DNA of 18,290 nucleotides from CAZEZY01 sp964516635 (GTDB lineage Bacteria > Pseudomonadota > Gammaproteobacteria > Burkholderiales > Burkholderiaceae_C), in the NCBI GenBank assembly GCA_964516635.1, contig CAZEZY010000038.1, forward strand, positions 1-18,290, given 5' to 3'. The notes under the pieces were generated by a model that searched no databases, had not been told where the DNA came from, and was given only the letters and a program-made list of their open reading frames with translations. Both the position numbers and the translations under genes were made by a program. Below are positions 1 to 6,792 of this stretch, piece after piece. Numbering within the stretch: position 1 is the stretch's first letter; every line of letters begins with the position of its first letter.

Positions 1-2
1 CC

Positions 3-539
3 AAACTGGCCCCCAAACTCATTGAAGAAGTGGTTCCTGCAATGGTATCGATCGGCGTGTTCCAGAAGGTTCTCCAGCTGTTGCTGGAAGAGTCGGTGAA
101 CATCCGCGACATCCGCACCATCATCGAAGCACTGGCCGAACACTCGGGTCAGACGCAAGACCCCGTGGAACTGGCCCGTCGAGTGCGACAGGCACTGGCC
201 CCCGCCATCGTTCAGCAGATCTACGGCCCGGTGAGCGAACTCGAGGTGATTGCCATCGAGCCGGGCCTGGAGCGTCTGCTGACGCAGGCACTGGGCGGTC
301 AGGGCATGGCAGCACTCGATCCGGGTGTGGCCGACATGCTCTCCCAGTCGGCGGCGAAAGTGGCCAACCGGCAGGAAGAAAACGGGATTCCCGCCTGTCT
401 GCTGGTGCCCGATTCCATCCGTTCCGCCATGGCGCGCCTGCTGCGCCGGGCCGCGCCGCGCCTGCAGGTGCTGGCGCACAGCGAAATCCCTGATACCCAC
501 CTCATCCGAATCGGCCCGATTCTTGGAGAAGCCGCATGA
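3..539 (+). CDS. flhA: Flagellar export gate protein FlhA, C-terminal part (partial at 5' end)
   Basis: The frame is open from the window edge (first full codon at 3) to a TGA at 537-539, giving the last 178 residues. FlhA is the large inner-membrane component of the flagellar type III export gate. Its cytosolic C-terminal domain forms a nonameric ring that docks chaperone-substrate complexes. Only cytosolic domain is visible here, with no membrane segment. Recognisable family signatures are VNIRDIRTIIEALAEH in the first third, the following QDPVELARRVRQAL, and the C-terminal RLLRRAAPRLQVLAHSEIP. The 5' part, with the membrane helices, lies outside the window. The stop overlaps the flhF start as ATGA, which implies translational coupling. 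An internal GTG at 30 is not the true start, because homology continues upstream of it. Confidence 0.95.
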   Translation, partial: KLAPKLIEEVVPAMVSIGVFQKVLQLLLEESVNIRDIRTIIEALAEHSGQTQDPVELARRVRQALAPAIVQQIYGPVSELEVIAIEPGLERLLTQALGGQGMAALDPGVADMLSQSAAKVANRQEENGIPACLLVPDSIRSAMARLLRRAAPRLQVLAHSEIPDTHLIRIGPILGEAA

Positions 540-2023
540 GTGCTCAACGTTTTGTCGCCCCCAATTCTCGTGAAGCACTGGCTCAGGCCAAGGCCGCCTT
601 TGGCGAGAGTGCGGTTATCCTGTCCAGTCGCTCGACCGAGCAGGGCTTTGAGGTCTTGGCCATGGCCGAGGAGCATCTGGGCCTGATCGCAGCCCAGCCT
701 GTTGGTCAGGCTTCACGGACTTCTTCCGAAGCAAGTCCGCGCATGAGCCTGGAGCAGCGAGCGGCACGCCAGATGCCCAAGCTCTCGAGCCGTTCCAGTG
801 TGTCGGAAGACACGGAAGTGTTGGCGATGAGCACCTTGTCCTTTCAGGACTATGTCCGGGAGCGAATGTTGCGCAAGCGCCGCGAAGCCATCCAGGGTGT
901 CGGGGGTGATGAACAGGCCCAGAGCCCGGTGGCCGCTTCAAAGAAGACCCGTGCCACCGCTGCACCCGTTGCAGAAAGCGATGTCAGTCTGGGTTTTGGT
1001 CAGGCGCAGGAACCGGAACAGACCCCTGCGAGCACCGCCTCTGGCGACCCTGGTGGCAAGGCGAGTTCGCCCACCTATCATCGACTGATCGAACAGATCG
1101 ATGGCCTCAAAGCGGTCATGGAAGAACGTTTCAACACACTGGCCTGGGTCGGGAAAGCCAAGCAGAATCCGATTCAATCGGGTATTTTGTTGAAGCTTAT
1201 TCGCGCTGGGTATTCGCCCACCGTTTCTCGGGCCTTGATGGAGCGTCTCCCCGAGCGCCATGGTGCAGTCGAGGCCTTCCGCTGGACTCAAGAGGTGCTG
1301 GCCCGGAACCTGCGCACCAGCAGGGATGCCGGACATCTGTGTGACGAAGGGGGCGTTTTCGCGTTGATCGGTTCCACAGGCGTGGGCAAAACGACCACGG
1401 CGGCCAAGCTGGCCGCGCAGTGCGTTCAGGCGTATGGCGCCAACAGCATCGGGCTGATCACGCTGGACAGCTACCGGGTGGCCGGTTATGAGCAGCTTCG
1501 GGCCTATGGCCGCATGATGGGTGTGGTGGCACATCTGGCTCACGACCGAGCCGCCCTTCAGGACTTGCTCGAACTCCTGGCCAACAAGCGGATGGTCATC
1601 ATCGACACCGCAGGGCTGGGACAGAAGGATCCTCGCATTCAAGAGATGATGGATCTTCTGGCTGCGCCCAGCATCAAGAAGTTGCTGGTGCTGAATGCAG
1701 GTGCCCATGGCGACACGCTGGACGACGTGGTGAAGGCTTACAAGGGCACGGCGCTGCATGGCGTCATCCTGTCCAAAGTCGATGAGGCAGCCAAACTCGG
1801 TCCTGCGGTCGACACCTTGATTCGGCACCAAATGATCCTGCGCGGCCTCAGCACAGGTCAGCGGGTGCCAGAAGACTGGCAGCGGCCTGATGCCACCGCC
1901 CTGATCCGCCTGTCCATGGCCAGCGGAGGCAAGTCGGCATACGATCCGCAGACTTCGGAATTGCCACTGTTTTTCACTGACACGGTCACCGGGCAGGTTG
2001 AGCTGGACGGCCGGCATGCTTGA
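536..2023 (+). CDS. flhF: Flagellar biosynthesis SRP-type GTPase FlhF
   Basis: This 495-residue protein belongs to the SRP GTPase family (with Ffh and FtsY). FlhF helps set the position and assembly of the flagellar base at the membrane, usually together with FlhG. The N-terminal B domain (about 1-60) is followed by a low-complexity Ser/Ala/Gln-rich linker (about 60-180), then the NG domain from about 180. Visible GTPase motifs are the P-loop GSTGVGKTTT (279-288), DSYRVAGYEQL (311-321), DTAG (357-360) and the G4-like SKVDEA (413-418, the TKxD position). All key nucleotide-binding residues look intact, so an active GTPase is expected. The ATG overlaps the flhA stop by 4 bp, and the end overlaps the next gene by 8 bp. 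The C-terminal tail after about 460 is not recognised. Confidence 0.95.
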   Translation: MSAQRFVAPNSREALAQAKAAFGESAVILSSRSTEQGFEVLAMAEEHLGLIAAQPVGQASRTSSEASPRMSLEQRAARQMPKLSSRSSVSEDTEVLAMSTLSFQDYVRERMLRKRREAIQGVGGDEQAQSPVAASKKTRATAAPVAESDVSLGFGQAQEPEQTPASTASGDPGGKASSPTYHRLIEQIDGLKAVMEERFNTLAWVGKAKQNPIQSGILLKLIRAGYSPTVSRALMERLPERHGAVEAFRWTQEVLARNLRTSRDAGHLCDEGGVFALIGSTGVGKTTTAAKLAAQCVQAYGANSIGLITLDSYRVAGYEQLRAYGRMMGVVAHLAHDRAALQDLLELLANKRMVIIDTAGLGQKDPRIQEMMDLLAAPSIKKLLVLNAGAHGDTLDDVVKAYKGTALHGVILSKVDEAAKLGPAVDTLIRHQMILRGLSTGQRVPEDWQRPDATALIRLSMASGGKSAYDPQTSELPLFFTDTVTGQVELDGRHA

Positions 2024-2741
2024 ACAGATCTTTGATCAGGCTTCTGGTCTGCAGGCTTTGAAGATCCTGCCATCGGTCCGGGTGCTGCCGGTGGTCAGCA
2101 GCGCCGAAGGTGACGGTTCATTCGAGTTGCTCTGGTGGCTCAACCGTGCCTTGTCTCAACAGGGTTTGACCGTCGAAGTGGTGGAAGGCCCGCAGGGGCT
2201 TTGCGTACACGACGCCGGTGCAGACGTCAATGAAGTGGTGTCTCGCTGGGTCCAGGGCGTGCATCCTGGAAGTGTGGTTCTGGTGCATGCATCCCTGGAA
2301 GTTCTGGCCACCTTGCTGACAGGCAGCGTGGCTCGGCCCCTTGTGGCTCTGGCAGATCAGCCCCGATCGCTGGTCGAGGCGTACAACGCAGTCAAGGTGC
2401 TGTCGCAGGTGGCCGGCTTACGGCCGGTGGTGCTGGATCTGGCTGATGGGCGTACCTCAGCGGGCGTCTCCAGCAGCCGGTTTGCCAATACCTTGCGACG
2501 CATTTGCAAGCAGCATCTGGCCCAGGCTCCTGTGGTCTGGTCGCTGAGTTATGATCATTCCATGAATGCCTGCTTCGACCGTCGAGAAGAATCCTGTGTG
2601 CTGAAAGTCTTGGACACGGCACTGTTGCTGGAAAATCCCGAGAGCTGTATTCATGTTCACTCCTCATACCGGTCAAGCCCATACCCAGCAGCCGTTCCGA
2701 TCGTCGGAGTTCCAGATGTACACCGCCAAAGGCACGCTTGA
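2016..2741 (+). CDS. FlhG/FleN-like MinD-fold protein lacking a canonical Walker A motif
   Basis: A 241-residue protein between flhF and fliA, the usual place of flhG (fleN), the MinD-type ATPase that limits flagellar number. The start of the fold is visible as VRVLPVVSS (21-29). The expected KGGVGKT segment is replaced by AEGDGSF (about 30-36). Then comes an amphipathic helix and the strand LTVEVVEG, as in MinD proteins. DQPRSLVEAYNAVKVL (114-129) matches the conserved pEPTSxxdAYalIK region of FlhG/MinD. ATP binding by the standard deviant Walker A is therefore unlikely. I chose the ATG at 2016; an in-frame TTG at 1998 would add six residues. The last 26 bp overlap fliA, so the C-terminal residues encoded there are constrained by two frames. 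Family assignment rests on context plus partial motifs and is moderately sure. Confidence 0.7.
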   Translation: MLEQIFDQASGLQALKILPSVRVLPVVSSAEGDGSFELLWWLNRALSQQGLTVEVVEGPQGLCVHDAGADVNEVVSRWVQGVHPGSVVLVHASLEVLATLLTGSVARPLVALADQPRSLVEAYNAVKVLSQVAGLRPVVLDLADGRTSAGVSSSRFANTLRRICKQHLAQAPVVWSLSYDHSMNACFDRREESCVLKVLDTALLLENPESCIHVHSSYRSSPYPAAVPIVGVPDVHRQRHA

Positions 2742-3435
2742 TCGAGACGCCCAGCTGCGCAAGTACAGCCCGTTGGTTTATCGGCTTGCCCATCATCTGA
2801 TGGCCAAACTGCCGGCGAGCGTGGAGGTGGATGATCTCATCCAGGTCGGCATGATTGGCCTGACCGAAGCGCTGGTGCGTTTCGAGCCTTCGCAGGGCGT
2901 TCAGTTCGAGACTTTTGCCAGCCAGCGCATCCGCGGCGCTATGCTGGATGAACTTCGTGAGGGCGACTGGATGTCACGAGGCTCTCGCAAGCTGCAAAAG
3001 GACATCGAGTTGGCGGTGCAGCGACTGGAGCAGAAGCTGCATCGTGCACCCAAGGATTCAGAGATCGCTCAGGAACTGGGCATGAACCTGCCCGACTACC
3101 AGGAGTCTTTGGCCCGCGTCCGCGGGACTCAGTTGGTCTATCTCGAGGATCTGTCTGCCAAGGGTGACGAAGACGATCACTTCCTGGATCGTTTCCTGCC
3201 TATCGATGCCCAATCCGACCCCGAGTCCCTGCTGGGCGACCAGAGAATGCGCGAGGCCCTGGTGGAGGCGATCACCAAACTGCCCGAACGGGAGCAGTAC
3301 GTGATGAGCATGTACTACGAGCACGACATGAACCTGAAAGAGATTGCCGCCGTGCTCGGCGTGACTGAATCCCGGGTGAGTCAGTTGCACAGCCAGTCGA
3401 TTGCGCGTTTGCGTGCCCGACTGCGCGAGCACTGA
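2716..3435 (+). CDS. fliA: RNA polymerase sigma-28 factor FliA (flagellar operon)
   Basis: Sigma-28 directs transcription of late flagellar and chemotaxis genes and is held inactive by FlgM until the hook is finished. The 239-residue product has the same length as E. coli FliA. Region 2 runs from about 12 to 85, with LPASVEVDDLIQVGMIGL for 2.1-2.2 and FETFASQRIRGAMLDELR for 2.3-2.4. Region 3 is about 92-150. Region 4 is about 178-236, including the helix-turn-helix NLKEIAAVLGVTESRVSQL. I chose the ATG at 2716 because it has a GGAG at 2706-2709 and gives the canonical N-terminus (MYTAKG). An upstream in-frame ATG at 2653 would add 21 residues that do not look like FliA. The gene overlaps the FlhG-like gene by 26 bp and converges on flgN with a 7-bp gap. 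Confidence 0.95.
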   Translation: MYTAKGTLDRDAQLRKYSPLVYRLAHHLMAKLPASVEVDDLIQVGMIGLTEALVRFEPSQGVQFETFASQRIRGAMLDELREGDWMSRGSRKLQKDIELAVQRLEQKLHRAPKDSEIAQELGMNLPDYQESLARVRGTQLVYLEDLSAKGDEDDHFLDRFLPIDAQSDPESLLGDQRMREALVEAITKLPEREQYVMSMYYEHDMNLKEIAAVLGVTESRVSQLHSQSIARLRARLREH

Positions 3436-3442
3436 GGCACGC

Positions 3443-3835
3443 TCAGGCCTTCAGGTATCCGCTCCGGGTTCCTGCAGAGCCCATTCCTCTGCCACCTAGC
3501 CGGCTGTAAGACCTGACCTGTTCCTCAGGCATCAGAACCGCGAGGGCGCGCTGGGCTTGTGCCGACAGCCGGTGGTTCAGGGAGGTCAGTCCTTCAAGGG
3601 CGGTTTGTATCTGTTTGACCTGCAGGCGGATGTGGGCGGGGGCGGCTCCTGAATCGACTGGCAGATTCAAGGGTGATTGCGCGATCGCCTGCCCCAGCGC
3701 CGCGAGCTCATGAAGAAAAGCATCCGGGTTGTCGGCACCGATGCTGTCCAAGGCTGCCTGGTGGGCCGCAACCAAACGGCCGTGCAGATCATTCAACTGA
3801 CGGGATACATCGGACCAGTCGGGGTCGGCATCCAT
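3443..3835 (-). CDS. flgN: Flagellar export chaperone FlgN
   Basis: A 130-residue, mostly helical cytoplasmic protein. FlgN chaperones the hook-filament junction proteins FlgK and FlgL to the export apparatus. The supporting evidence is position (directly after flgM), size (E. coli FlgN is about 138 residues), predicted long helices, and a C-terminal tail typical of the family: RALAVLMPEE followed by a Gly/Arg/Ser-rich stretch (GGRGMGSAG). Start choice: the ATG at 3835-3833 overlaps the flgM stop as TGATG. A GTG one codon upstream (3838-3836) is equally possible. No clear Shine-Dalgarno is present, so translation is probably coupled to flgM. FlgN families diverge strongly, and the call depends partly on context. 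Confidence 0.82.
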   Translation of the reverse strand: MDADPDWSDVSRQLNDLHGRLVAAHQAALDSIGADNPDAFLHELAALGQAIAQSPLNLPVDSGAAPAHIRLQVKQIQTALEGLTSLNHRLSAQAQRALAVLMPEEQVRSYSRLGGRGMGSAGTRSGYLKA

Positions 3836-4194
3836 CACATGGGTTTGTCGTTGCCTGCGGTGTTGGTGGGACCCGCGCTGGCCACGCTCATCATTTCACG
3901 AGCGTTGGCAAGCAGTTTGTCGGCGATGGCTTCGGCATTGACGGAAAACGAACCGTTCTGAATGGCCGTGCGCATCGCCTGCACTTTGCTTGCATCGAAC
4001 ACATCGGTCCCGGAGCGGGCAACGTTGTTGGTCATGGTCTGGGTGACCGGGGACAGTTTGACCTCGACGCTGGCGTTGTTGTCTGGTGACGGCTGGGCCT
4101 GGTTGGGAGCAGGCACGGCAGCACGTTCCACCGGCTTGTTGGCACTGGTGGCTGCGGCAATGACGGACTTGTCTGGCAGGCTGTTGACGTTCAT
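3835..4194 (-). CDS. flgM: Anti-sigma-28 factor FlgM
   Basis: FlgM binds FliA and blocks late flagellar genes. It is secreted through the completed hook-basal body, which frees FliA. The product is 119 residues, a little longer than enterobacterial FlgM (97). The N-terminal half is rich in Ala/Pro/Ser/Asn and probably disordered, as expected for an export substrate. The C-terminal sigma-binding half is recognisable: DVFDASKVQAMRTAIQNGSF (64-83) followed by AEAIADKLLANAREMM (87-102). I chose the ATG at 4194 because GGAG lies seven bases upstream and the N-terminus is right. An in-frame start at 4245 lies beyond the sigma-28-type promoter box and is unlikely. The stop overlaps the flgN start. 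Confidence 0.93.
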   Translation of the reverse strand: MNVNSLPDKSVIAAATSANKPVERAAVPAPNQAQPSPDNNASVEVKLSPVTQTMTNNVARSGTDVFDASKVQAMRTAIQNGSFSVNAEAIADKLLANAREMMSVASAGPTNTAGNDKPM

Positions 4195-4234
4195 GACACT
4201 CTCCACCCCTCTGGCAAAGAGGGACTTGAGAGGT

Positions 4235-4261
4235 TTATCGACCAAGGATGGCTGGACTTTA
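4235..4261 (-). promoter_or_regulatory. Sigma-28 (FliA) type promoter of flgM
   Basis: Read on the minus strand: TAAA (4261-4258), 15 bases, then GTCGATAA (4242-4235). The sigma-28 consensus is TAAA-N15-GCCGATAA, so 11 of 12 positions match with exact spacing. The predicted transcription start lies about 34 bases before the flgM ATG, leaving room for the ribosome-binding site. This fits the known dual control of flgM: early read-through from flgA, then a late class 3 promoter that refills FlgM while it is exported. Confidence 0.85.
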
Positions 4262-4263
4262 CC

Positions 4264-4281
4264 CCTTTTTTCTAAAAAAGG
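4264..4281. repeat. AT-rich perfect palindrome between flgA and flgM
   Basis: CCTTTTTT (4264-4271) and AAAAAAGG (4274-4281) are perfect complements separated by two bases, and a run of seven T follows at 4286-4292. On the coding (minus) strand no T-run follows the hairpin, so it is a poor terminator for flgA. The A and T tracts lie directly upstream of the -35 box of the flgM promoter and may act as an UP-like element that binds the RNA polymerase alpha subunit (inference). Confidence 0.5.
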
Positions 4282-4294
4282 CGTCTTTTTTTCG

Positions 4295-5074
4295 TCACAG
4301 GGTGATTTCCACCGTTTCGGCGTCGAGGACGGTGCCCGTGAGCACCTTGCGGTTGGGCATGCGTATCCGTGCGTTCTGGCCCTGGTGCCCGTGAGAGAGG
4401 GCCGATCCGGTGGCCGTGAGCTGGAATCCCGGGCCGCGTATCAACACCCTGACTGTTGAGCCGGCCGTGAACAGCTGTGGCGACCGGATCATGCCCTGCC
4501 GGAGCACCTGACCTGGGACCAGATGCCGGGTGGCCTCAAGGCCCTCCCATTCGGAGACACGGAAAAGAACGGGGGTCACGCTTTCGGCCCAGTCGATTTC
4601 GGTGAGTTCCACATCGTTTGGGGTCAGCACCGTGCCGGCACTGACCGGTTGACGCACCGTCCACGCGGGTCCCCATGCCCGCACGGTGACAGGAAGGAAG
4701 ACGTTCCAGGGAACCGGGCCTTGCAGGCAGCGGATGCCGATGCGGGTGCGGCCCCAGAGCCGTGTGCCGGTGGGCAGGTAGGGCTCGATCTGCTGGCAGG
4801 GGGCCAGACGAAGGCGGCTATCGAGTGCACCGATCACGATTTCCGGACGGAGCCCGGTGGATGGGTCTGTCGATTGAGCCAGTTGCTGCTCGATCCACGC
4901 CTGACTCTGCCGTGTCCAGGCAGCCACAGCCTGGTCGATGGCGGCCGGTGTCTGTGCCTGGCCTGGAGTGGCCACAACGGGCGTGAACATGACCACGCCG
5001 AAAAGCATCAGATTCACCCACCAGCGCTGCGGCGGGTGCCACTCACGGGCTTGAACAGGGGTGAAACGAGGCAT
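4295..5074 (-). CDS. flgA: Flagella basal body P-ring formation protein FlgA
   Basis: Periplasmic chaperone for polymerisation of FlgI into the P-ring. With the ATG at 5074 the product has 259 residues: a basic n-region, a hydrophobic segment VNLMLFGVVMFTPVV (about 20-34), and a likely signal peptidase site after GQAQ. Two family-typical cysteines (about 93 and 116, in LAPCQQ and IRCLQG) could form a disulfide. An SAF-type domain (RQPVSAGTVLTPNDVEL) and the C-terminal region with GSTVRVLIRGPGFQLTATGSAL follow. The start is uncertain. ATGs at 5119 and 5086 are also in frame, none has a convincing Shine-Dalgarno at normal spacing, and a sigma-28-like box overlaps the region. A later GTG at 5017 is possible but would give a poor signal peptide. 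The gene diverges from flgB. Confidence 0.92.
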   Translation of the reverse strand: MPRFTPVQAREWHPPQRWWVNLMLFGVVMFTPVVATPGQAQTPAAIDQAVAAWTRQSQAWIEQQLAQSTDPSTGLRPEIVIGALDSRLRLAPCQQIEPYLPTGTRLWGRTRIGIRCLQGPVPWNVFLPVTVRAWGPAWTVRQPVSAGTVLTPNDVELTEIDWAESVTPVLFRVSEWEGLEATRHLVPGQVLRQGMIRSPQLFTAGSTVRVLIRGPGFQLTATGSALSHGHQGQNARIRMPNRKVLTGTVLDAETVEITL

Positions 5075-5076
5075 GA

Positions 5077-5103
5077 GAATCGGCATCCTTGGCGTTGACT
5101 TTA
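5077..5103 (-). promoter_or_regulatory. Sigma-28-like promoter sequence overlapping the presumed flgA start
   Basis: Read on the minus strand: TAAA (5103-5100), exactly 15 bases, then GCCGATTC (5084-5077), matching 10 of 12 consensus positions. The predicted transcription start would be near 5070, within a few bases of the flgA ATG at 5074. Either the transcript is leaderless or starts just upstream, or the flgA start lies further in, or the match is fortuitous. The exact spacing in a flagellar intergenic region argues against pure chance. Confidence 0.5.
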
Positions 5104-5181
5104 GTGCTTCTCGCTCCATCAGAAGCCAGGAATTGACAGTGGCGGCTGGCGCTTTTCCAGGCTTTGGTCGGGCTCAAGTTT

Positions 5182-5210
5182 TTGACAATCACTCATCCGG
5201 ACCCTGATCC
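5182..5210 (+). promoter_or_regulatory. Possible sigma-70 promoter for the flgB operon (weak)
   Basis: The divergent flgA-flgB gap (5075-5235) must hold the promoter of the ten-gene flgB operon. A perfect -35 TTGACA (5182-5187) is followed after 17 bases by only a poor -10 (TGATCC, 5205-5210). A second TTGACA at 5133-5138 has no -10 either. A good -35 with a poor -10 would fit an activator-dependent flagellar class 2 promoter, but I cannot identify an activator site. Confidence 0.25.
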
Positions 5211-5235
5211 CCACCCAAACCCTCAGGAGGTGCAC

Positions 5236-5664
5236 ATGATCGAACAACTGACCCAGCGAATGGAATTTTTTTCCAATGTGCTGCAGTTGCGTGCGCATCG
5301 CCAGCAGGTGATCGCCAGCAACATCGCCAATGCCGACACACCAGGCTACACCGCCAGGGATTTCGATTTCAAGTCGGCCATTCAGGATGCCGCTCGCAAC
5401 CCGGCCGAGCTCCGGGCGGGTGGTGCTCCGCTGCTCGCGGGCGGTGACGCGCGACACATGAGGACTGTGAGCAGCGTGACCGGCGTTGCCGAGCGGACTC
5501 GGGTGGGCTACACGGTCCAGACCCAGCCCAGCCTGGACGGCAACAGCGTGGACATGGACCAGCAACGGGCCAATTTCATGGACAACGCCATTCAGTACGA
5601 GTCCACGCTCCGTTTCATCAACGGGCATGTACGGACCATGCTGAGTGCCATCCAGGGTCAGTAA
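5236..5664 (+). CDS. flgB: Flagellar proximal rod protein FlgB
   Basis: A 142-residue proximal rod subunit, exported through the type III apparatus and assembled in the periplasm (E. coli FlgB has 138). The N-terminal helix carries the rod/hook family signature VIASNIANADTPGYTARDFDF (roughly 25-45), and the C-terminal helix contains VDMDQQRANFMDNAIQYEST. I chose the ATG at 5236 because AGGAGGT (5225-5231) precedes it at ideal spacing. An upstream in-frame GTG at 5164 is not supported. This is the first gene of the flgB-L operon, 11 bp before flgC. Confidence 0.96.
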   Translation: MIEQLTQRMEFFSNVLQLRAHRQQVIASNIANADTPGYTARDFDFKSAIQDAARNPAELRAGGAPLLAGGDARHMRTVSSVTGVAERTRVGYTVQTQPSLDGNSVDMDQQRANFMDNAIQYESTLRFINGHVRTMLSAIQGQ

Positions 5665-5675
5665 GGAGAAGACGG

Positions 5676-6083
5676 ATGTCGATGTTCACGATTTTCGGGG
5701 TGTCAGGCAGTGCCATCAGCGCTCAGGCGCAGCGCCTGAACACCGTCGCCAGCAACCTGGCGAATGCCGACGCCGTGGCAGGGCCCGATGGCCAGGCCTA
5801 CAAAGCCAGGCAGGTGATGTTCCAGACGGTTCCCATGGGCAACAACCCGGCCTCTGCGGGCGTCAAGGTCCATGACATTGTGGAGAGCGATGTCCCCAAC
5901 CGGCGTGTGTTCAACCCTCAGCATCCCAGTGCCGATGCCGAGGGCTATGTCACGCACTCGAACGTGAACCCGGTGGAGGAGATGGTCAACATGATTTCTG
6001 CATCACGCTCCTACCAGAACAACGTGGAAGTGATGAACACCGCCAAATCGCTGCTGCTCAAGACGCTGCAGATGGGGCAATGA
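5676..6083 (+). CDS. flgC: Flagellar proximal rod protein FlgC
   Basis: A 135-residue rod subunit (E. coli 134). The N-terminal signature is RLNTVASNLANADAV (20-34). After it comes a Gly/Pro-rich turn and YKARQVMFQ, typical of FlgC, which carries an insertion after the ANA motif. The C-terminal family motif VNPVEEMVNMISASRSYQNN is clear. AAGGAG (5663-5668) precedes the ATG at 5676, and a second ATG two codons later is possible. FlgC joins FlgB and FlgF in the proximal rod beneath FlgG. Confidence 0.96.
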   Translation: MSMFTIFGVSGSAISAQAQRLNTVASNLANADAVAGPDGQAYKARQVMFQTVPMGNNPASAGVKVHDIVESDVPNRRVFNPQHPSADAEGYVTHSNVNPVEEMVNMISASRSYQNNVEVMNTAKSLLLKTLQMGQ

Positions 6084-6105
6084 AGACATCAGACAGGACA
6101 CAGCC

Positions 6106-6762
6106 ATGTTCATGACCCCTCTCAGCACCAGCGAGATCGATGCCTACAACACCCGTGGCGGCGCTCAGGCAGATGCCTCAGATCCACAGGCCGCACAGGA
6201 CCGGTTTCTCAAGCTGTTCATTGCGCAGTTGAACAATCAGGACCCCATGAACCCGCTGGACAACGCGCAGATGACCTCGCAGATGGCCCAGATCAACACG
6301 GTCACGGGCATACAGCAGGTGAATCAGACGCTCAAGAGCCTGGCAGACCAGTTCAGTATGGGTCAGGGTTTGCAGGGCGCCAGCCTTGTGGGGCGTCAGG
6401 TGATTGCGCAGGGCAATGCACTGGCGGTCGAGGGTGGAAACGCACAGGGCAGTTTCAGCCTGGCCCAGCCGGCCGACAGCGTCCGTGTGGATGTGCTCAG
6501 CACCACGGGCGAACTGCTCGGCACCGTGGACATGGGGTCCCGAACAACCGGTATGCACAACTTCAGCTGGGCACTCGGCAATGTGGATCCCGCACGGGTG
6601 GGGGGGATGCGGGTCAATGCCACCAGTGGCGGCCAGGCGGTTGCCGGTATTCCGCTGGCGCGCCAGACGGTCGAATCGGTGGCCATGGTCGATGGCAGCC
6701 TGCGCATGCGCACCACCGGTGGCATGACCCTTTCCTATCAGCAGATCCTGGCTTTCCTCTGA
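6106..6762 (+). CDS. flgD: Flagellar hook cap (hook assembly scaffold) protein FlgD
   Basis: FlgD caps the growing hook, guides FlgE polymerisation and is later replaced by FlgK. The 218-residue product (E. coli 231) carries the conserved N-terminal block FLKLFIAQLNNQDPMNPLDN (34-53) followed by AQMTSQMAQINTV (54-66). A beta-rich C-terminal part follows, consistent with the FlgD Ig-like and Tudor-like domains, ending in MTLSYQQILAFL. AGGA lies about eight bases before the ATG at 6106. The gene sits between flgC and flgE as expected. Confidence 0.95.
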   Translation: MFMTPLSTSEIDAYNTRGGAQADASDPQAAQDRFLKLFIAQLNNQDPMNPLDNAQMTSQMAQINTVTGIQQVNQTLKSLADQFSMGQGLQGASLVGRQVIAQGNALAVEGGNAQGSFSLAQPADSVRVDVLSTTGELLGTVDMGSRTTGMHNFSWALGNVDPARVGGMRVNATSGGQAVAGIPLARQTVESVAMVDGSLRMRTTGGMTLSYQQILAFL

Positions 6763-6792
6763 ACCCTTCATCCGTTTATCAAGGAGCACCAC

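Noticed and set aside
2778..2785. A perfect sigma-28 -10 match (GCCGATAA on the minus strand) inside fliA
   Set aside because: The bases 15 positions upstream read GCCA, not TAAA, and no minus-strand gene follows.
3432..3446. Small hairpin CTGAG/CTCAG between fliA and flgN
   Set aside because: Only five base pairs and no T-run on either strand, so it does not qualify as a terminator.
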